From assembly GCF_026239655.1 (NCBI RefSeq), contig NZ_JAPIVO010000002.1:372001-436000 (forward strand): a stretch of DNA of 64,000 nt, given 5' to 3'. This document shows positions 55,764 through 64,000 of the stretch, one piece after another. The first letter of the stretch is position 1. Each line of letters starts with the position of its first letter. The notes below the pieces were generated by a model. That model made no database searches. It saw nothing but the letters and a program-made list of their open reading frames with translations, and was not told where the DNA came from. The stretch comes from Pedobacter sp. MR2016-24. Lineage in GTDB: Bacteria > Bacteroidota > Bacteroidia > Sphingobacteriales > Sphingobacteriaceae. Made by a program: the position numbers and the translations under genes.

Positions 55764-56425
55764 TGGGAACGAGCAGAAGTTTTTCAATCACGGGCGATAT
55801 CCACGGGAAAGTTGGGCCGGTTGTTTTTCTTACATGGAAAGGTATCAATGTAGTTCGTTCCGCACCAACACCTCCCAAAAAGTCAAAAACTACCGAGAAA
55901 CAACGAATAGAAAGAGCAAATTTTACAAATGTGCAAAAATTTGTGGCAAGTATACCGCTGGAACTTATAAATCTCGGTTATCAACTGCCACGAAAGTCGA
56001 AATACACAGCATCTAATTTGGCATTTGCTTATCATAGGCACAATGCACTAGCTGGAGAAACTGCTCCATTTGAATTAGACTTAAGTAAGGTTAGATTTAC
56101 GCAACCTATCAATTTGACGGGAGGTGCCTGGAATGTAAAATTGGATACTTCCATAGCCCAAACGGCGGTGGTGAGCTGGGAGCTTAATCCCTTTCCTCAA
56201 AAACATACTCATCCCGATGATCTGGCCCTGGTCATTTTTTATGAAGTAAATAAGCAGTATTTTTTTTACAATGCAGTGAGAAGGGATGAATTGTCTGTTG
56301 AATTTTCACGCGCTTTGAAAAAAACACCGGCACCTGAACGGGATATGCATGCCTGGATATTTTTTTGTTCTGCTGACTTCAAAAAGGTTTCGCATACCAA
56401 ATACCTGGGGAACTTTATATTATAA
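55763..56425 (+). CDS. DUF6266 family protein (second copy, divergent)
   Basis: 220 residues. It shares the DUF6266 opening (DIHGKVGPVVFLTWKGINVVRSAPTPPKKSKTTEKQ) and ends SHTKYLGNFIL, like its partner, but is otherwise strongly divergent, as expected for an old duplication. The sequence between is helical then beta-rich. It starts on the last base of the previous gene's stop codon. Confidence 0.72.
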   Translation: MGTSRSFSITGDIHGKVGPVVFLTWKGINVVRSAPTPPKKSKTTEKQRIERANFTNVQKFVASIPLELINLGYQLPRKSKYTASNLAFAYHRHNALAGETAPFELDLSKVRFTQPINLTGGAWNVKLDTSIAQTAVVSWELNPFPQKHTHPDDLALVIFYEVNKQYFFYNAVRRDELSVEFSRALKKTPAPERDMHAWIFFCSADFKKVSHTKYLGNFIL

Positions 56426-56428
56426 CAC

Positions 56429-56463
56429 AAAAAAGCCGACTTACATCGCTGTAAGCCGGCTTT
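56429..56463. terminator. Terminator between DUF6266 and catalase genes
   Basis: Arms AAAGCCGACTTACA / TGTAAGCCGGCTTT with one mismatch and a TCGC tetraloop, flanked by A- and T-runs; serves the convergent pair. Confidence 0.8.
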
Positions 56464-56491
56464 GGATATAATAGGTGTGTTTGTTTGCCGA

Positions 56492-58000
56492 TTAATGTTT
56501 TTGCTGTTGCATTGCTTGTGCCGCATCGATGCCTAAGCCGCTGGCGATAGCCATCCCAAGACCTATATCTGCTCTGAACCAATGGCATAACTGCAGGTTA
56601 ATGATCTGGTCTTTTTTAGGTCCGCTGATTCCGCTCATTGCACCGATAATGTTGTTGATCAGATTTTTACGGTCAGCATCACTCATGACCTTGCGGTATA
56701 AATCGCCTGGCTGTGTATAATGGTCGTTATCTCCGGGGCCTTCATTTCTATCATACCAATCAGCCGTACTTGAACCCAGTTCCTGAGCAGGTTCTTTATA
56801 ACTTTCATCCGGAATAACATCACCAAAGCTATTCGGGAAGTAGTTAGGCTCATCATTTCCATTGTCATCAAAACGCATGGCACCATCACGGTGATAGTTA
56901 TTGGTCATAAACGGACAGGCGTTTACTGCTAATTGCTGGTAATTTACACCCAGGCGGTGACGTGCTGCATCTGGATAAGATAAAATACGGCCCTGCAACA
57001 TTTTGTCTGGTGAGAAGCCAATACCATCCACCTGATTAGTAGGGGCGAATGCCGCCTGCTCCACATGTGCGAAATAGTTTTTAGGAATCTGGTTCAATTC
57101 AATTTCACCAACTTCGATCAGTGGAAATTCGCCATGTGGCCATACTTTAGATAAGTCAAAAGGATTAAATTTAAAGGTTTGCGCTTCTTCCTCTGTCATC
57201 ACCTGAATTTTTACAGTCCATTTAGGGAACTCACCGTTGTCAATCGCATCAACTAAATCACGTTGTGAGTGGTCCATATCCTGTGTGCGCATCGCATCAG
57301 CTTCTGGCCCTGTGAAATTTTTAATCCCCTGCTGAGTTTTGAAATGGAATTTAACCCATACACGCTGGTTATCGGCATTGATCATGGAAAAAGTGTGACT
57401 GCCAAAACCATCCATATGACGGTAAGAGTAAGGAGTACCACGATCACTCATCAGGATCATTACCTGGTGCAGACTTTCAGGGTTAAGCGACCAGAAATCC
57501 CACATCATTGTCGGGCTTTTCAGGTTTGTTCTTGGATCACGTTTCTGTGTGTGGATAAAATCGCTGAATTTTTTAGGGTCTTTGATGAAGAAAACCGGGG
57601 TGTTGTTACCTACAATATCCCAGTTGCCATCTTCAGTATAAAATCTCAAAGCGAAACCCCGTGGATCACGTTCAGAATCTGCACTTCCTTTTTCACCACC
57701 AACGGTAGAAAAACGGAGGAAGATTTTACATTCTTTGCCAATTTCATTGAAGATTTTAGCTTTGGTATATTTTGAAATATCGTGTGTTACCTTGAAAGTA
57801 CCATATGCACCTGTGCCCTTTGCATGGACTACACGTTCAGGAATACGCTCACGGTTAAAATGTGCCATTTTCTCATGCAGAACAAAGTCCTGTAATAAGA
57901 GTGGACCTCTGCTGCCTACTGATTGGCTGTTTTCGTGCTCAGTATAAGGTCTGCCTGATGCGGTTGTTAATTTGCGGCTAATTTTGTTGGGCTCTTCCAT
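56492..58000 (-). CDS. katA: Catalase (small-subunit monofunctional type)
   Basis: 502 residues, typical of clade-3 haem catalases. VLHEKMAHFNRERIPERVVHAKGTGAYGTF holds the catalytic His (about residue 55) and RFSTVGGEKGSADSERDPRGFALRFYTEDGNWD the conserved core; RILSYPDAARHRLGVNY has the haem-ligand Tyr. It degrades hydrogen peroxide. A promoter and a possible OxyR site lie just upstream, suggesting peroxide induction. A Tat or Sec signal is absent, so it is cytosolic. Confidence 0.95.
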   Translation of the reverse strand: MEEPNKISRKLTTASGRPYTEHENSQSVGSRGPLLLQDFVLHEKMAHFNRERIPERVVHAKGTGAYGTFKVTHDISKYTKAKIFNEIGKECKIFLRFSTVGGEKGSADSERDPRGFALRFYTEDGNWDIVGNNTPVFFIKDPKKFSDFIHTQKRDPRTNLKSPTMMWDFWSLNPESLHQVMILMSDRGTPYSYRHMDGFGSHTFSMINADNQRVWVKFHFKTQQGIKNFTGPEADAMRTQDMDHSQRDLVDAIDNGEFPKWTVKIQVMTEEEAQTFKFNPFDLSKVWPHGEFPLIEVGEIELNQIPKNYFAHVEQAAFAPTNQVDGIGFSPDKMLQGRILSYPDAARHRLGVNYQQLAVNACPFMTNNYHRDGAMRFDDNGNDEPNYFPNSFGDVIPDESYKEPAQELGSSTADWYDRNEGPGDNDHYTQPGDLYRKVMSDADRKNLINNIIGAMSGISGPKKDQIINLQLCHWFRADIGLGMAIASGLGIDAAQAMQQQKH

Positions 58001-58021
58001 TATTTAAGTGTTTTACTGCGA

Positions 58022-58053
58022 TAAAAGTATACACTATTCATTGCGCGTCCAAA
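58022..58053 (-). promoter_or_regulatory. katA promoter
   Basis: On the minus strand, TTTG (58053-58050), a 20-nt spacer and TACTTTTA (58029-58022) approximate the Bacteroidota consensus with one mismatch in the -7 element, immediately upstream of the catalase start at 58000. Confidence 0.5.
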
Positions 58054-58073
58054 CACCTATTTTCTATAACGAT

Positions 58074-58088
58074 ATAGGTAGAATCTAT
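58074..58088. promoter_or_regulatory. Possible OxyR half-site upstream of katA
   Basis: ATAGGTAGAATCTAT fits the OxyR element ATAGnTnnnAnCTAT exactly at its fixed positions. It lies 20 nt upstream of the -33 box, a position where OxyR activates. The neighbouring second half-site is imperfect. Confidence 0.4.
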
Positions 58089-58115
58089 TAGACTTTATAA
58101 ACCTATAATTATTAA

Positions 58116-58451
58116 CTATTTCACTTTGAAGGATTGCCTGCCCATCATCAGGTCTCCGAAAAATATAAAGTCGCAGGCCAGCGTTAAAATCGGGTATTTA
58201 AATGTGGAAGGTTTGTTTTTCTCAAAAAACAGGTGACCCATCCAGGCGAACACTGAACCAAATACCAGCATCAGTGCAAAAAAGATAAACAGGTGAAAGA
58301 GCATCGCGGTAACGAAGCTTAGTCCCATTAATCCTATTCCTATGAAGTGTAAAGTTCTGTTTACTGTATTTTGATGTTCTGATAAATACACCGGATAAAA
58401 TTCTGCAGGTGTAGCATATTTTTGATCCGGTAATTGATGATTGTTGTTCAT
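58116..58451 (-). CDS. Mpo1-like (DUF962) membrane protein
   Basis: 111 residues. EFYPVYLSEHQNTVNRTLHFIG carries the conserved His pair (SEHxNxxNRxxHxxG), and two or three hydrophobic segments follow. In yeast, Mpo1 is an iron-dependent dioxygenase of fatty-acid alpha-oxidation. Bacterial homologues are poorly studied. Its ATG directly abuts the HAD gene stop, so it is the second gene of that unit. Confidence 0.85.
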   Translation of the reverse strand: MNNNHQLPDQKYATPAEFYPVYLSEHQNTVNRTLHFIGIGLMGLSFVTAMLFHLFIFFALMLVFGSVFAWMGHLFFEKNKPSTFKYPILTLACDFIFFGDLMMGRQSFKVK

Positions 58452-59090
58452 TTATACAAATATACCGTTACTTTTTAAAAAGGCGCCCAGGTTTTTAGGG
58501 TTTTCTGTCATTAATAAGGTATGCAATCCGGCCTTTTTAGCGCCGATCAGGTGCTGCGGACTATCATCAATAAACAGTGTCTCTTCCGGGTTCAGGTTGT
58601 TTTCTTTGATGACCTGTTCAAAGATCTCCACGTTTGGTTTTCGCAGTTGCATCAGCTGCGAGTAATAAGCCTTTTCAAAGAGATGATCATTGTTAGCTAC
58701 TTTGTACTCATTTTTCAGATAATCCATAATATAATCGTAATGGATCTGATTTGTGTTACTCAGCAAAAAGGTACGGTAATTCTTTTTAACGGCCAGCAAT
58801 ACTTCATGAACATTTTCAGGTACACCAATCAGCAGGCTGTTCCATGCTGCATCAATTTCTTCGTCAGTTAATGCAGGATTATGAGCTGCTTCCCTGATGC
58901 CAGTCCGGAATGCTGCTTTTGTAATTGCCCCTGTTTCCAGTTGATCGAACAAACTATGGTGTCCTTTGTGACCAAAAAACTCTTCAATCCCGGGGATTCC
59001 CAATTGAGCGAATGAATTTTGGGCTATTCTAAAGTCGATTTCGAAAATAACATTTCCATAATCGAATATGATGTTTTTAATGTTGTTCAT
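58452..59090 (-). CDS. HAD-superfamily phosphatase
   Basis: 212 residues. It has motif I IIFDYGNVIFEIDF (FDxGxV, with the nucleophile Asp and the second Asp replaced by Asn as in YihX-type members), motif II LLSNTNQIH, and the C-terminal ETLFIDDSPQHLIGAKKAG holding motif III/IV acidic residues. It probably hydrolyses small phosphate esters in the cytosol. The Mpo1-like gene starts on the next base. Confidence 0.85.
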   Translation of the reverse strand: MNNIKNIIFDYGNVIFEIDFRIAQNSFAQLGIPGIEEFFGHKGHHSLFDQLETGAITKAAFRTGIREAAHNPALTDEEIDAAWNSLLIGVPENVHEVLLAVKKNYRTFLLSNTNQIHYDYIMDYLKNEYKVANNDHLFEKAYYSQLMQLRKPNVEIFEQVIKENNLNPEETLFIDDSPQHLIGAKKAGLHTLLMTENPKNLGAFLKSNGIFV

Positions 59091-59311
59091 CAGCAGGTTT
59101 TAAAATCTCTGCAAATATGGAATTTATGCGTCGCAAAATCTAATAGATTCTGACAGGTTTTAATTCTACAATGTTAATTTGGAATACTGCAGGAGAATTC
59201 ACTACATTTAATATTCGATTGGTAAAACAGTATAGCATGCATGTTAAGCTGTTATAATGAATTCAAGCGGTGAGCATACCAAATATTTAGCTGTTAATAT
59301 CTACATAAAAA

Positions 59312-59842
59312 ATGGAGAGACGTTTTGCGATAAAACAAATTCTGATTCTGGCGGGCGGTTTAGCCCTCTTACCTTCCTGTTTAAGGGAGGCTGGAAAAGC
59401 ATCGATAGTATTAAAAAATCTTGATGTGGATCTTGATGATGAGAAATTACTGGGGGAAATTGCGGAGACCTTAATTCCTAAAACTACTACTCCGGGAGCT
59501 AAAGATCTCAATCTGCATCTTTTCGTGCTTAAAATGGTGGATGATTGTGAGGAGGAAAAAGATCAGCAGCTGTTTGTAAAAGGGCTTACTGCGTTTAAGG
59601 ATCTTTCTAAGGACAAATTTTCTAAAGCCTTTGCTGAATTACAAGCTCCGCAGCGCAAAGAATTATTGTTAGCCATTGAAAAGGACGAACAGCAGTCGGA
59701 AGAATTAAAAGGCTTTTATAAAATCATGAAGAACAGGACAGTGCAGGGTTACCTGAATTCAAAATATGTGATGACAAATCTGAATATTTATGAATTGGTG
59801 CCCGGAAGGTACAATGGTTATTTTCCCGTTAAATCTGCTTAA
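59312..59842 (+). CDS. Gluconate 2-dehydrogenase subunit 3-like protein
   Basis: 176 residues. MERRFAIKQILILAGGLALLPSC is an export signal with ERRF twin-arginine character and a lipobox-like PSC, so a lipid-anchored periplasmic protein is likely. The body (DLDDEKLLGEIAETLIPKTTTPGAKDLNLHLF) is the typical subunit 3 helical domain. It usually serves as the export and assembly partner of the GMC catalytic subunit encoded 12 nt downstream. Confidence 0.85.
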   Translation: MERRFAIKQILILAGGLALLPSCLREAGKASIVLKNLDVDLDDEKLLGEIAETLIPKTTTPGAKDLNLHLFVLKMVDDCEEEKDQQLFVKGLTAFKDLSKDKFSKAFAELQAPQRKELLLAIEKDEQQSEELKGFYKIMKNRTVQGYLNSKYVMTNLNIYELVPGRYNGYFPVKSA

Positions 59843-59854
59843 TTAAATCAAAAC

Positions 59855-61573
59855 ATGTCGAATATTAATATAGATGCTCAAAAAGCAAATACTTACGATG
59901 CGATTGTGATCGGTTCTGGTATCAGTGGCGGCTGGGCAGCAAAAGAATTCACTGAAAAGGGCTTGAAAACGCTTGTTTTAGAGCGTGGGAGAAATGTGGA
60001 ACATCTTAAGGATTATCCTACTACAAATAAGTTTCCTTATGAGTTTGAGCATAGGGGAGATCCGGCGCTGGCGATTAAGAAAGCGAACCCTATAGCTACC
60101 AGATGTTACATCTTCAAAGAAGATGCAATGGATTTTGTGGTAAAGGATGCTGAACATCCTTACGTGCAGGAAAAGCCGTTCGACTGGATCAGGGGATATC
60201 AGGTTGGCGGGAAGTCATTGCTGTGGGCGAGGCAGACACAACGCTGGAGCGATTTCGATTTCGAAGGCCCCGCAAGGGATGATTTCGCGGTTGACTGGCC
60301 GATTCGCTACAAGGATATTGCGCCATGGTATAGTTATGTGGAGAAGTTTGCTGGTATCTCGGGTAATAATGACGGACTGGCAGAATTACCTGATGGTGAA
60401 TTTTTACCTGCTTTTCCTTTAAATGCAGTGGAAGACTATTTTAAGGGAGTGATTAAGGACAAGTTTTCGAGCCGTCATGTGATCAGTGCCCGCTGTGCGC
60501 ACCTTTCCAAGCCTAAACAAATCCATTTTGATCAGGGCAGGGCGCAGTGTCAGAATAGAATCCTTTGTCAGCGGGGTTGTCCTTTTGGAGGATATTTCAG
60601 CAGTAATGCGACTACCTTACCCTGGGCAGCAAAAACAGGTAATCTGACTATGAAACCATTTTCTGTGGTAGAGTCTGTTATTTATGATGATAAAAAGGAG
60701 AAAGTTACCGGTGTAAGGGTAGTGGATGCGAATACGAAAGAGGTAACAGAATATTATGCGAAGGTAATTTTTGTGAATGCTGCCGCATTAAATACAAACC
60801 TGATCTTGCTGAATTCTAAATCTCAAAGATTCCCGCAAGGTTTGGGGAATGATAATGGTCAGCTGGGCAAGTTTGTCGCATTTCATAATTACAGCGCCAG
60901 GATCAGTGCAGAATATGACGGTTTGAAACAATTTACCACCGATGGCAGAAATCCTGCAGGAGGTGGGTATATGCCGCGTTTCAGGAATTTACTGAAACAG
61001 GAAACGAATTTTAAAAGAGGGTATGCGGCAGGATTCAGCGCATACAGATCGAGTGGTAAGGATACCTCCGGTTTGGTTGGTGAAGAGCTTAAAAATACAC
61101 TGGTAGACCATACGCCGGGACCCTGGAGAGTAGGTTCACACATGATGGGGGAGACCATTCCTAAAGAAACCAACTTCGTAAGTCTTAGTCCGGATAAAAA
61201 AGATGCATGGGGTGTTCCGCTGCTGAATATTTCGGTAGACTATGATGAGAATGATGTTTTAATGAAAAAAGATTACCTGGAGCAGATGACAGAGATGTTT
61301 ACCGTTGCAGGTTTTAAAAATATAACCCCTAACGAATCTTCTCAGGCACCGGGACTGGACATCCATGAGATGGGTGGTGCAAGAATGGGACGTGATCCTA
61401 AAACTTCGATTCTTAATGAATGGAATCAATTGCATGCCAGTAAAAATGTGTTTGTAACTGATGGCGCTTGTATGACTTCTACATCTACACAAAATCCTTC
61501 CCTTACGTATATGGCGCTAACTGCAAGGGCGGTTGATTATGCGGTAAAGGCAATGAAGAGAAATGAGATATAA
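59855..61573 (+). CDS. GMC-family FAD-dependent oxidoreductase
   Basis: 572 residues. FAD-binding YDAIVIGSGISGGWAAKEFTEKGLKTLVLERG at the N-terminus, GYQVGGKSLLWARQTQRWS in the middle, and the C-terminal DIHEMGGARMGRDPKTSILNEWNQ / TQNPSLTYMALTARA with the catalytic His/Asn region. No own signal peptide, so export probably depends on the Tat signal of the subunit 3 partner. These pairs oxidise sugars or glycosides in the periplasm; the electron acceptor is not in the window. Confidence 0.9.
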   Translation: MSNINIDAQKANTYDAIVIGSGISGGWAAKEFTEKGLKTLVLERGRNVEHLKDYPTTNKFPYEFEHRGDPALAIKKANPIATRCYIFKEDAMDFVVKDAEHPYVQEKPFDWIRGYQVGGKSLLWARQTQRWSDFDFEGPARDDFAVDWPIRYKDIAPWYSYVEKFAGISGNNDGLAELPDGEFLPAFPLNAVEDYFKGVIKDKFSSRHVISARCAHLSKPKQIHFDQGRAQCQNRILCQRGCPFGGYFSSNATTLPWAAKTGNLTMKPFSVVESVIYDDKKEKVTGVRVVDANTKEVTEYYAKVIFVNAAALNTNLILLNSKSQRFPQGLGNDNGQLGKFVAFHNYSARISAEYDGLKQFTTDGRNPAGGGYMPRFRNLLKQETNFKRGYAAGFSAYRSSGKDTSGLVGEELKNTLVDHTPGPWRVGSHMMGETIPKETNFVSLSPDKKDAWGVPLLNISVDYDENDVLMKKDYLEQMTEMFTVAGFKNITPNESSQAPGLDIHEMGGARMGRDPKTSILNEWNQLHASKNVFVTDGACMTSTSTQNPSLTYMALTARAVDYAVKAMKRNEI

Positions 61574-61730
61574 ACAGAGTTGAATTTACTACTGGACAAC
61601 GATGGCTCTTTAGTAAAGGAGCGATATTGATATTTTATGTGCATGTAAATCAAAAGCTAACGATTATGAGCCAAAGAATTTTTGCAGATACGAGAAAAAA
61701 GTCTTAACATTGCGCTTATAATCAAAATGG

Positions 61731-61804
61731 GGGCCATTAGCTCAGTTGGTTAGAGTAGAAGACTCATAATCTTTTGGTCGATGGTTCGAGCCCATCATGG
61801 CCCA
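61731..61804 (+). tRNA. tRNA-Met (anticodon CAT)
   Basis: 74 nt forming a full cloverleaf: acceptor GGGCCAT / ATGGCCC, D-arm GCTC...GAGT (one G-T pair), anticodon arm GAAGA-CTCATAA-TCTTT, T-arm GATGG-TTCGAGC-CCATC. The CCA is not encoded. CAT would read Met in elongation; a lysidine-modified Ile2 identity is possible but less likely given the acceptor and loop. Confidence 0.9.
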
Positions 61805-61810
61805 CTTAGT

Positions 61811-61844
61811 AAAAGCCGTTTTTCGTAAAGAAAAACGGCTTTTT
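61811..61844 (+). terminator. Terminator after tRNA-Met
   Basis: Arms AAAAGCCGTTTTT / AAAAACGGCTTTT with loop CGTAAAG, then a T-run. Confidence 0.85.
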
Positions 61845-62037
61845 TTGTTTCTGATTTTGATCATCGGCCACGACTTTTACGTTAATTCTTCATAAAAACT
61901 GTAACGAAAATGTAACGGTATTCAAATTGGGCTTGCTTTGTTACGAAATGTGGATGAATTTGGGTTTGTTTTGTTACAAAACCAAATTTATTCATTCTCG
62001 TTATGTCATTTAAAAGAAACATGCACATATTTTTGGC

Positions 62038-62184
62038 ATGAAGCTTATTGTACGCCGAAACTCCTATGGTCGTAAATTTAAAGTGTCTGGGATTCCTCTA
62101 AATGTTAAAAACTGTAATATGATTGCCCCAACAATTGAGGAATTACTGAGAAACCGCTACCATTGCATTACCGGTAAGCAGTAG
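62038..62184 (+). CDS. Short hypothetical ORF
   Basis: 48 residues, ATG 62038 to TAG 62184 (starts MKLIVRRNSYGRKFKVSG, ends YHCITGKQ). Basic, no known motif. It follows tRNA-Met in a region of small genes; it may be a chance frame. No other gene is supported between 61845 and 62342. Confidence 0.3.
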   Translation: MKLIVRRNSYGRKFKVSGIPLNVKNCNMIAPTIEELLRNRYHCITGKQ

Positions 62185-62342
62185 ATCCTTCATTTATGAA
62201 TGTCTTATAGAACGAAGGATAAGGAGATTTAAAACTTACGCCGTTAGAGGAAAAGTGATCCTATAATAAGAGGAGATAAAAAGGAGTTGCGGGTATAAAA
62301 TCTAATGCTTATTTTTGTGTTAATACAAAGGGAGGAAATACG

Positions 62343-62507
62343 ATGAGTGATAAAGATATCGAATTACTTATTGAGTTAGCTAATGCTAAGCTTGATAAAG
62401 GTGTTTCTGAACAAGAAGCATTGAACTCTTTTGTGAATGCGGGTATATTGAATAATGAAGGCACTTATACAGAGCCGTATAAGGACCTGGAAGAAATAAC
62501 TCTATAA
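62343..62507 (+). CDS. Small acidic partner protein of the ART-like toxin (antitoxin candidate)
   Basis: 54 residues (MSDKDIELLIELANAKLDKG, then TYTEPYKDLEEITL): an acidic helix with a short C-terminal segment. An unusually strong GGGAGG lies 7-12 nt before the ATG. It ends 10 nt before the toxin-like gene, the normal layout of toxin-antitoxin pairs. The family is not named with certainty. Confidence 0.6.
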   Translation: MSDKDIELLIELANAKLDKGVSEQEALNSFVNAGILNNEGTYTEPYKDLEEITL

Positions 62508-62517
62508 CAACTTTTTT

Positions 62518-63193
62518 ATGTATGACATCCGCCCCAATTTAGTTATTGGATTTCATGGATGTGACAAATCAATTGCTGATAACCTTATTGCTAATCATCC
62601 CACCATTGAAAAAAGTGAAAAGCCTTATGATTGGTTAGGACATGGAATGTACTTTTGGGAAAACAACCTGGAACGTGCAAAGCTTTGGGCAAAAGATAAA
62701 GAGCGAAAGGGCGAAATTAAGGAATCCTCCGTTGTTGGTGCTGTGCTGCAACTTGGTAATTGCTTGGATTTTTTAGATAGCAAGTATTTAAGCCTTAGCA
62801 GTTTATTATAAATTAATGGAAGCTAACTTTCAAGCACTGAAGAAACCTATTCCTATAAACAAGGACGTAAAACAAGATGAGCATAAGGACAGACTTATGC
62901 GGGAGCTAGATTGTGCACTGATTGAGTTCATGCATGAGCAGATTTTCTCAGATTACCAGCAGGAGATCATTGCAAATAATGGGTATACTAATGTAAAGTT
63001 ATTCGATTCTACCCGTGGAGTATTTACTGAAGGTGGAGAAGCATTCCCTGGCTCTGCTATCCAGATGAAAAACCATATACAAATCTGCGTAAGGAATTTT
63101 AATTCAATAAAAGGCTTTTTTTTGCCGCGTGATGAAAAAGATTTTGTAACTGTTCTTAAAGAAGAATACGCTAGGAAGACAGGACTTGCTTAA
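62518..63193 (+). pseudogene. ADP-ribosyltransferase-like (DUF3990-type) protein, split by a +1 frameshift
   Basis: The first frame (97 residues) has NLVIGFHGCDKSIADNLI and YDWLGHGMYFWENNLERAKLWAKDK, resembling the ART fold entry (HG, then GxYFWEN). It stops at 62811. The +1 frame, open from 62792, continues LAVYYKLMEANF and then CALIEFMHEQI, RGVFTEGGEAF and HIQICVRNFNSIKGFFLPR to 63193, which looks like the rest of the same protein. A single-base indel is the simplest cause; 62816 is the ATG of the second half. Total about 220 residues if repaired. Confidence 0.65.
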
Positions 63194-63325
63194 CGATTAT
63201 GCTTCGGCCCACTATTTCAGAAACCCTTTTCTATGATGTAGAAACGGTTTTTTTAGCTAATTTTCGTTAGCTATAGTGTCAAAGGCTTGGTCCTTTTGGC
63301 AGGATTTATATAATTAAGCAGTTTC

Positions 63326-64000
63326 TTACACCGCATTAAAAAACTCAAATAAATTTACATTACTTGCAATATTCAGTTTCTTTCGCAGTCTATATCTCCC
63401 AACTTCAACACCCCTGGGCGATATTTTCATTAGTGTAGCTATTTCTTTAGTCGAAAGGTTCATTTTAAGATAGGCAGATAAGCGTAGCTCAGTGCTGGTT
63501 ATCGACGGAAATTTGTCTTTCAGATGTTTGATGAAATCTACATGTACTCTATCAAAATGGACAGAAAATTGTTCCCAACTGTCATCAGATTTTTCTTCGG
63601 CATTAAGCAGCCTGATGATCTTATTAAAGTCGGCGGTTTGGGTATCATCCTTAAGTTCATTCTTAAGCTTGAATAGTTCATTCTTGATCTTGGACATCAT
63701 ATCTGCCTTTTGTACCAGATGCATGGTGTTAGAAGCTAATTCCGAGTTTTTGGTTTCAATTTCAAGTTCTAACTTTTCATTTTTGAGATTGATGATTTCC
63801 TTTTCAGACTTATCCATCTCCAATTGATGCATATATTGGAGATGCTCCTGTTCTTTTTGAAAAGCAATCCGTTGGTTCATGATTTTTCTCTGTTGCCTTT
63901 TGTACACCAGATAAATAATGCTTAAGAAAATTAAGCCATACACCAGGTAGGCCACAATGCTTTGGTACCAGGGCGGCAGAATATCAAACTTATAAGTGGC
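63326..64000 (-). CDS. LuxR-type HTH regulator with membrane segment, C-terminal part
   Basis: The frame is open to the window edge, so the N-terminus is missing. The visible part begins FDILPPWYQS, the end of a Y_Y_Y-type sensor domain, then a membrane span (AYLVYGLIFLSIIYLVY), about 100 residues of coiled coil and a C-terminal HTH (STELRLSAYLKMNLSTKEIATLMKISPRGVEVGRYRLRKKL) of the GerE/LuxR class. It looks like a one-component sensor as in Bacteroidota two-component-propeller regulators. Confidence 0.75.
   Translation of the reverse strand, partial: ATYKFDILPPWYQSIVAYLVYGLIFLSIIYLVYKRQQRKIMNQRIAFQKEQEHLQYMHQLEMDKSEKEIINLKNEKLELEIETKNSELASNTMHLVQKADMMSKIKNELFKLKNELKDDTQTADFNKIIRLLNAEEKSDDSWEQFSVHFDRVHVDFIKHLKDKFPSITSTELRLSAYLKMNLSTKEIATLMKISPRGVEVGRYRLRKKLNIASNVNLFEFFNAV

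Noticed and set aside
62792..62816. Programmed +1 frameshift in the ART-like gene
   Set aside because: No recognisable slippery site or stimulator is visible. A plain indel explains the break more simply, though it is not excluded.
61731..64000. Genomic island bounded by tRNA-Met
   Set aside because: No integrase and no repeat of the tRNA 3' end was seen within the window, so an island cannot be claimed.

Overview
The window looks like chromosome of a Sphingobacteriaceae bacterium (Bacteroidota), most likely Pedobacter or a close relative. Reasons: the tmRNA tag reads GENNYALAA; promoters fit the Bacteroidota TTTG / TAnnTTTG pattern; A-rich stretches mostly replace Shine-Dalgarno sites; DUF6266, DUF3822, Anbu, GH130 and SusD-type sequences are present; and base composition is moderately AT-rich. 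All identifications come from reading the sequence and its translations. No database search was run.

Layout. 1-6 kb: ABC-F fragment, nitroreductase, GreA/B-like protein, deacetylase lipoprotein, S9 peptidase, outer-membrane barrel. 6-16 kb: GH130 enzyme facing two GT4 glycosyltransferases, clpB, an EamA permease and a secreted EEP-fold enzyme. 16-22 kb: SRPBCC, pyrE, NUDIX, coaD, rsmD, DUF3822, RecD-like helicase. 22-29 kb: ssrA (tmRNA), a decayed toxin-antitoxin pair, two tandem PqiA-like membrane proteins, an AraC regulator and small enzymes. 29-36 kb: a possible OMPLA-like protein and the Anbu proteasome-like cluster (two transglutaminases, alpha-E, ATP-grasp, Anbu). 36-45.7 kb: oxidoreductase, aminotransferase, fused 2-oxoacid dehydrogenase E1, and a PAAR-domain protein with three companions. 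45.7-52 kb: a SusD remnant, then aroC-aroA-DAHP synthase/chorismate mutase-pheA and aroB. 52-56.5 kb: proline dehydrogenase, a frameshifted gene, a 1-kb palindrome-rich spacer and two DUF6266 genes. 56.5-64 kb: catalase, Mpo1-like, HAD, a GMC oxidoreductase pair, tRNA-Met, a broken ART-like toxin module and a LuxR-type regulator running off the end.

Most notable signals. (1) Upstream of pheA lies an undeclared 20-codon reading frame with 8 aromatic residues, followed by a terminator. The last codons of the frame duplicate the terminator's 3' arm, so an antiterminator can form. With a good promoter upstream, this is a complete ribosome-mediated attenuator for the aromatic operon. (2) Three long terminator-like hairpins carry unrelated but self-complementary arms around a shared core of about 31-35 nt, always in the same orientation relative to the preceding gene. 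(3) The DUF6266 spacer holds a perfect 26-bp-arm palindrome inside larger inverted repeats. (4) Several genes are visibly broken: the toxin-antitoxin pair, the ART-like toxin, the SusD remnant and the 54-kb gene.
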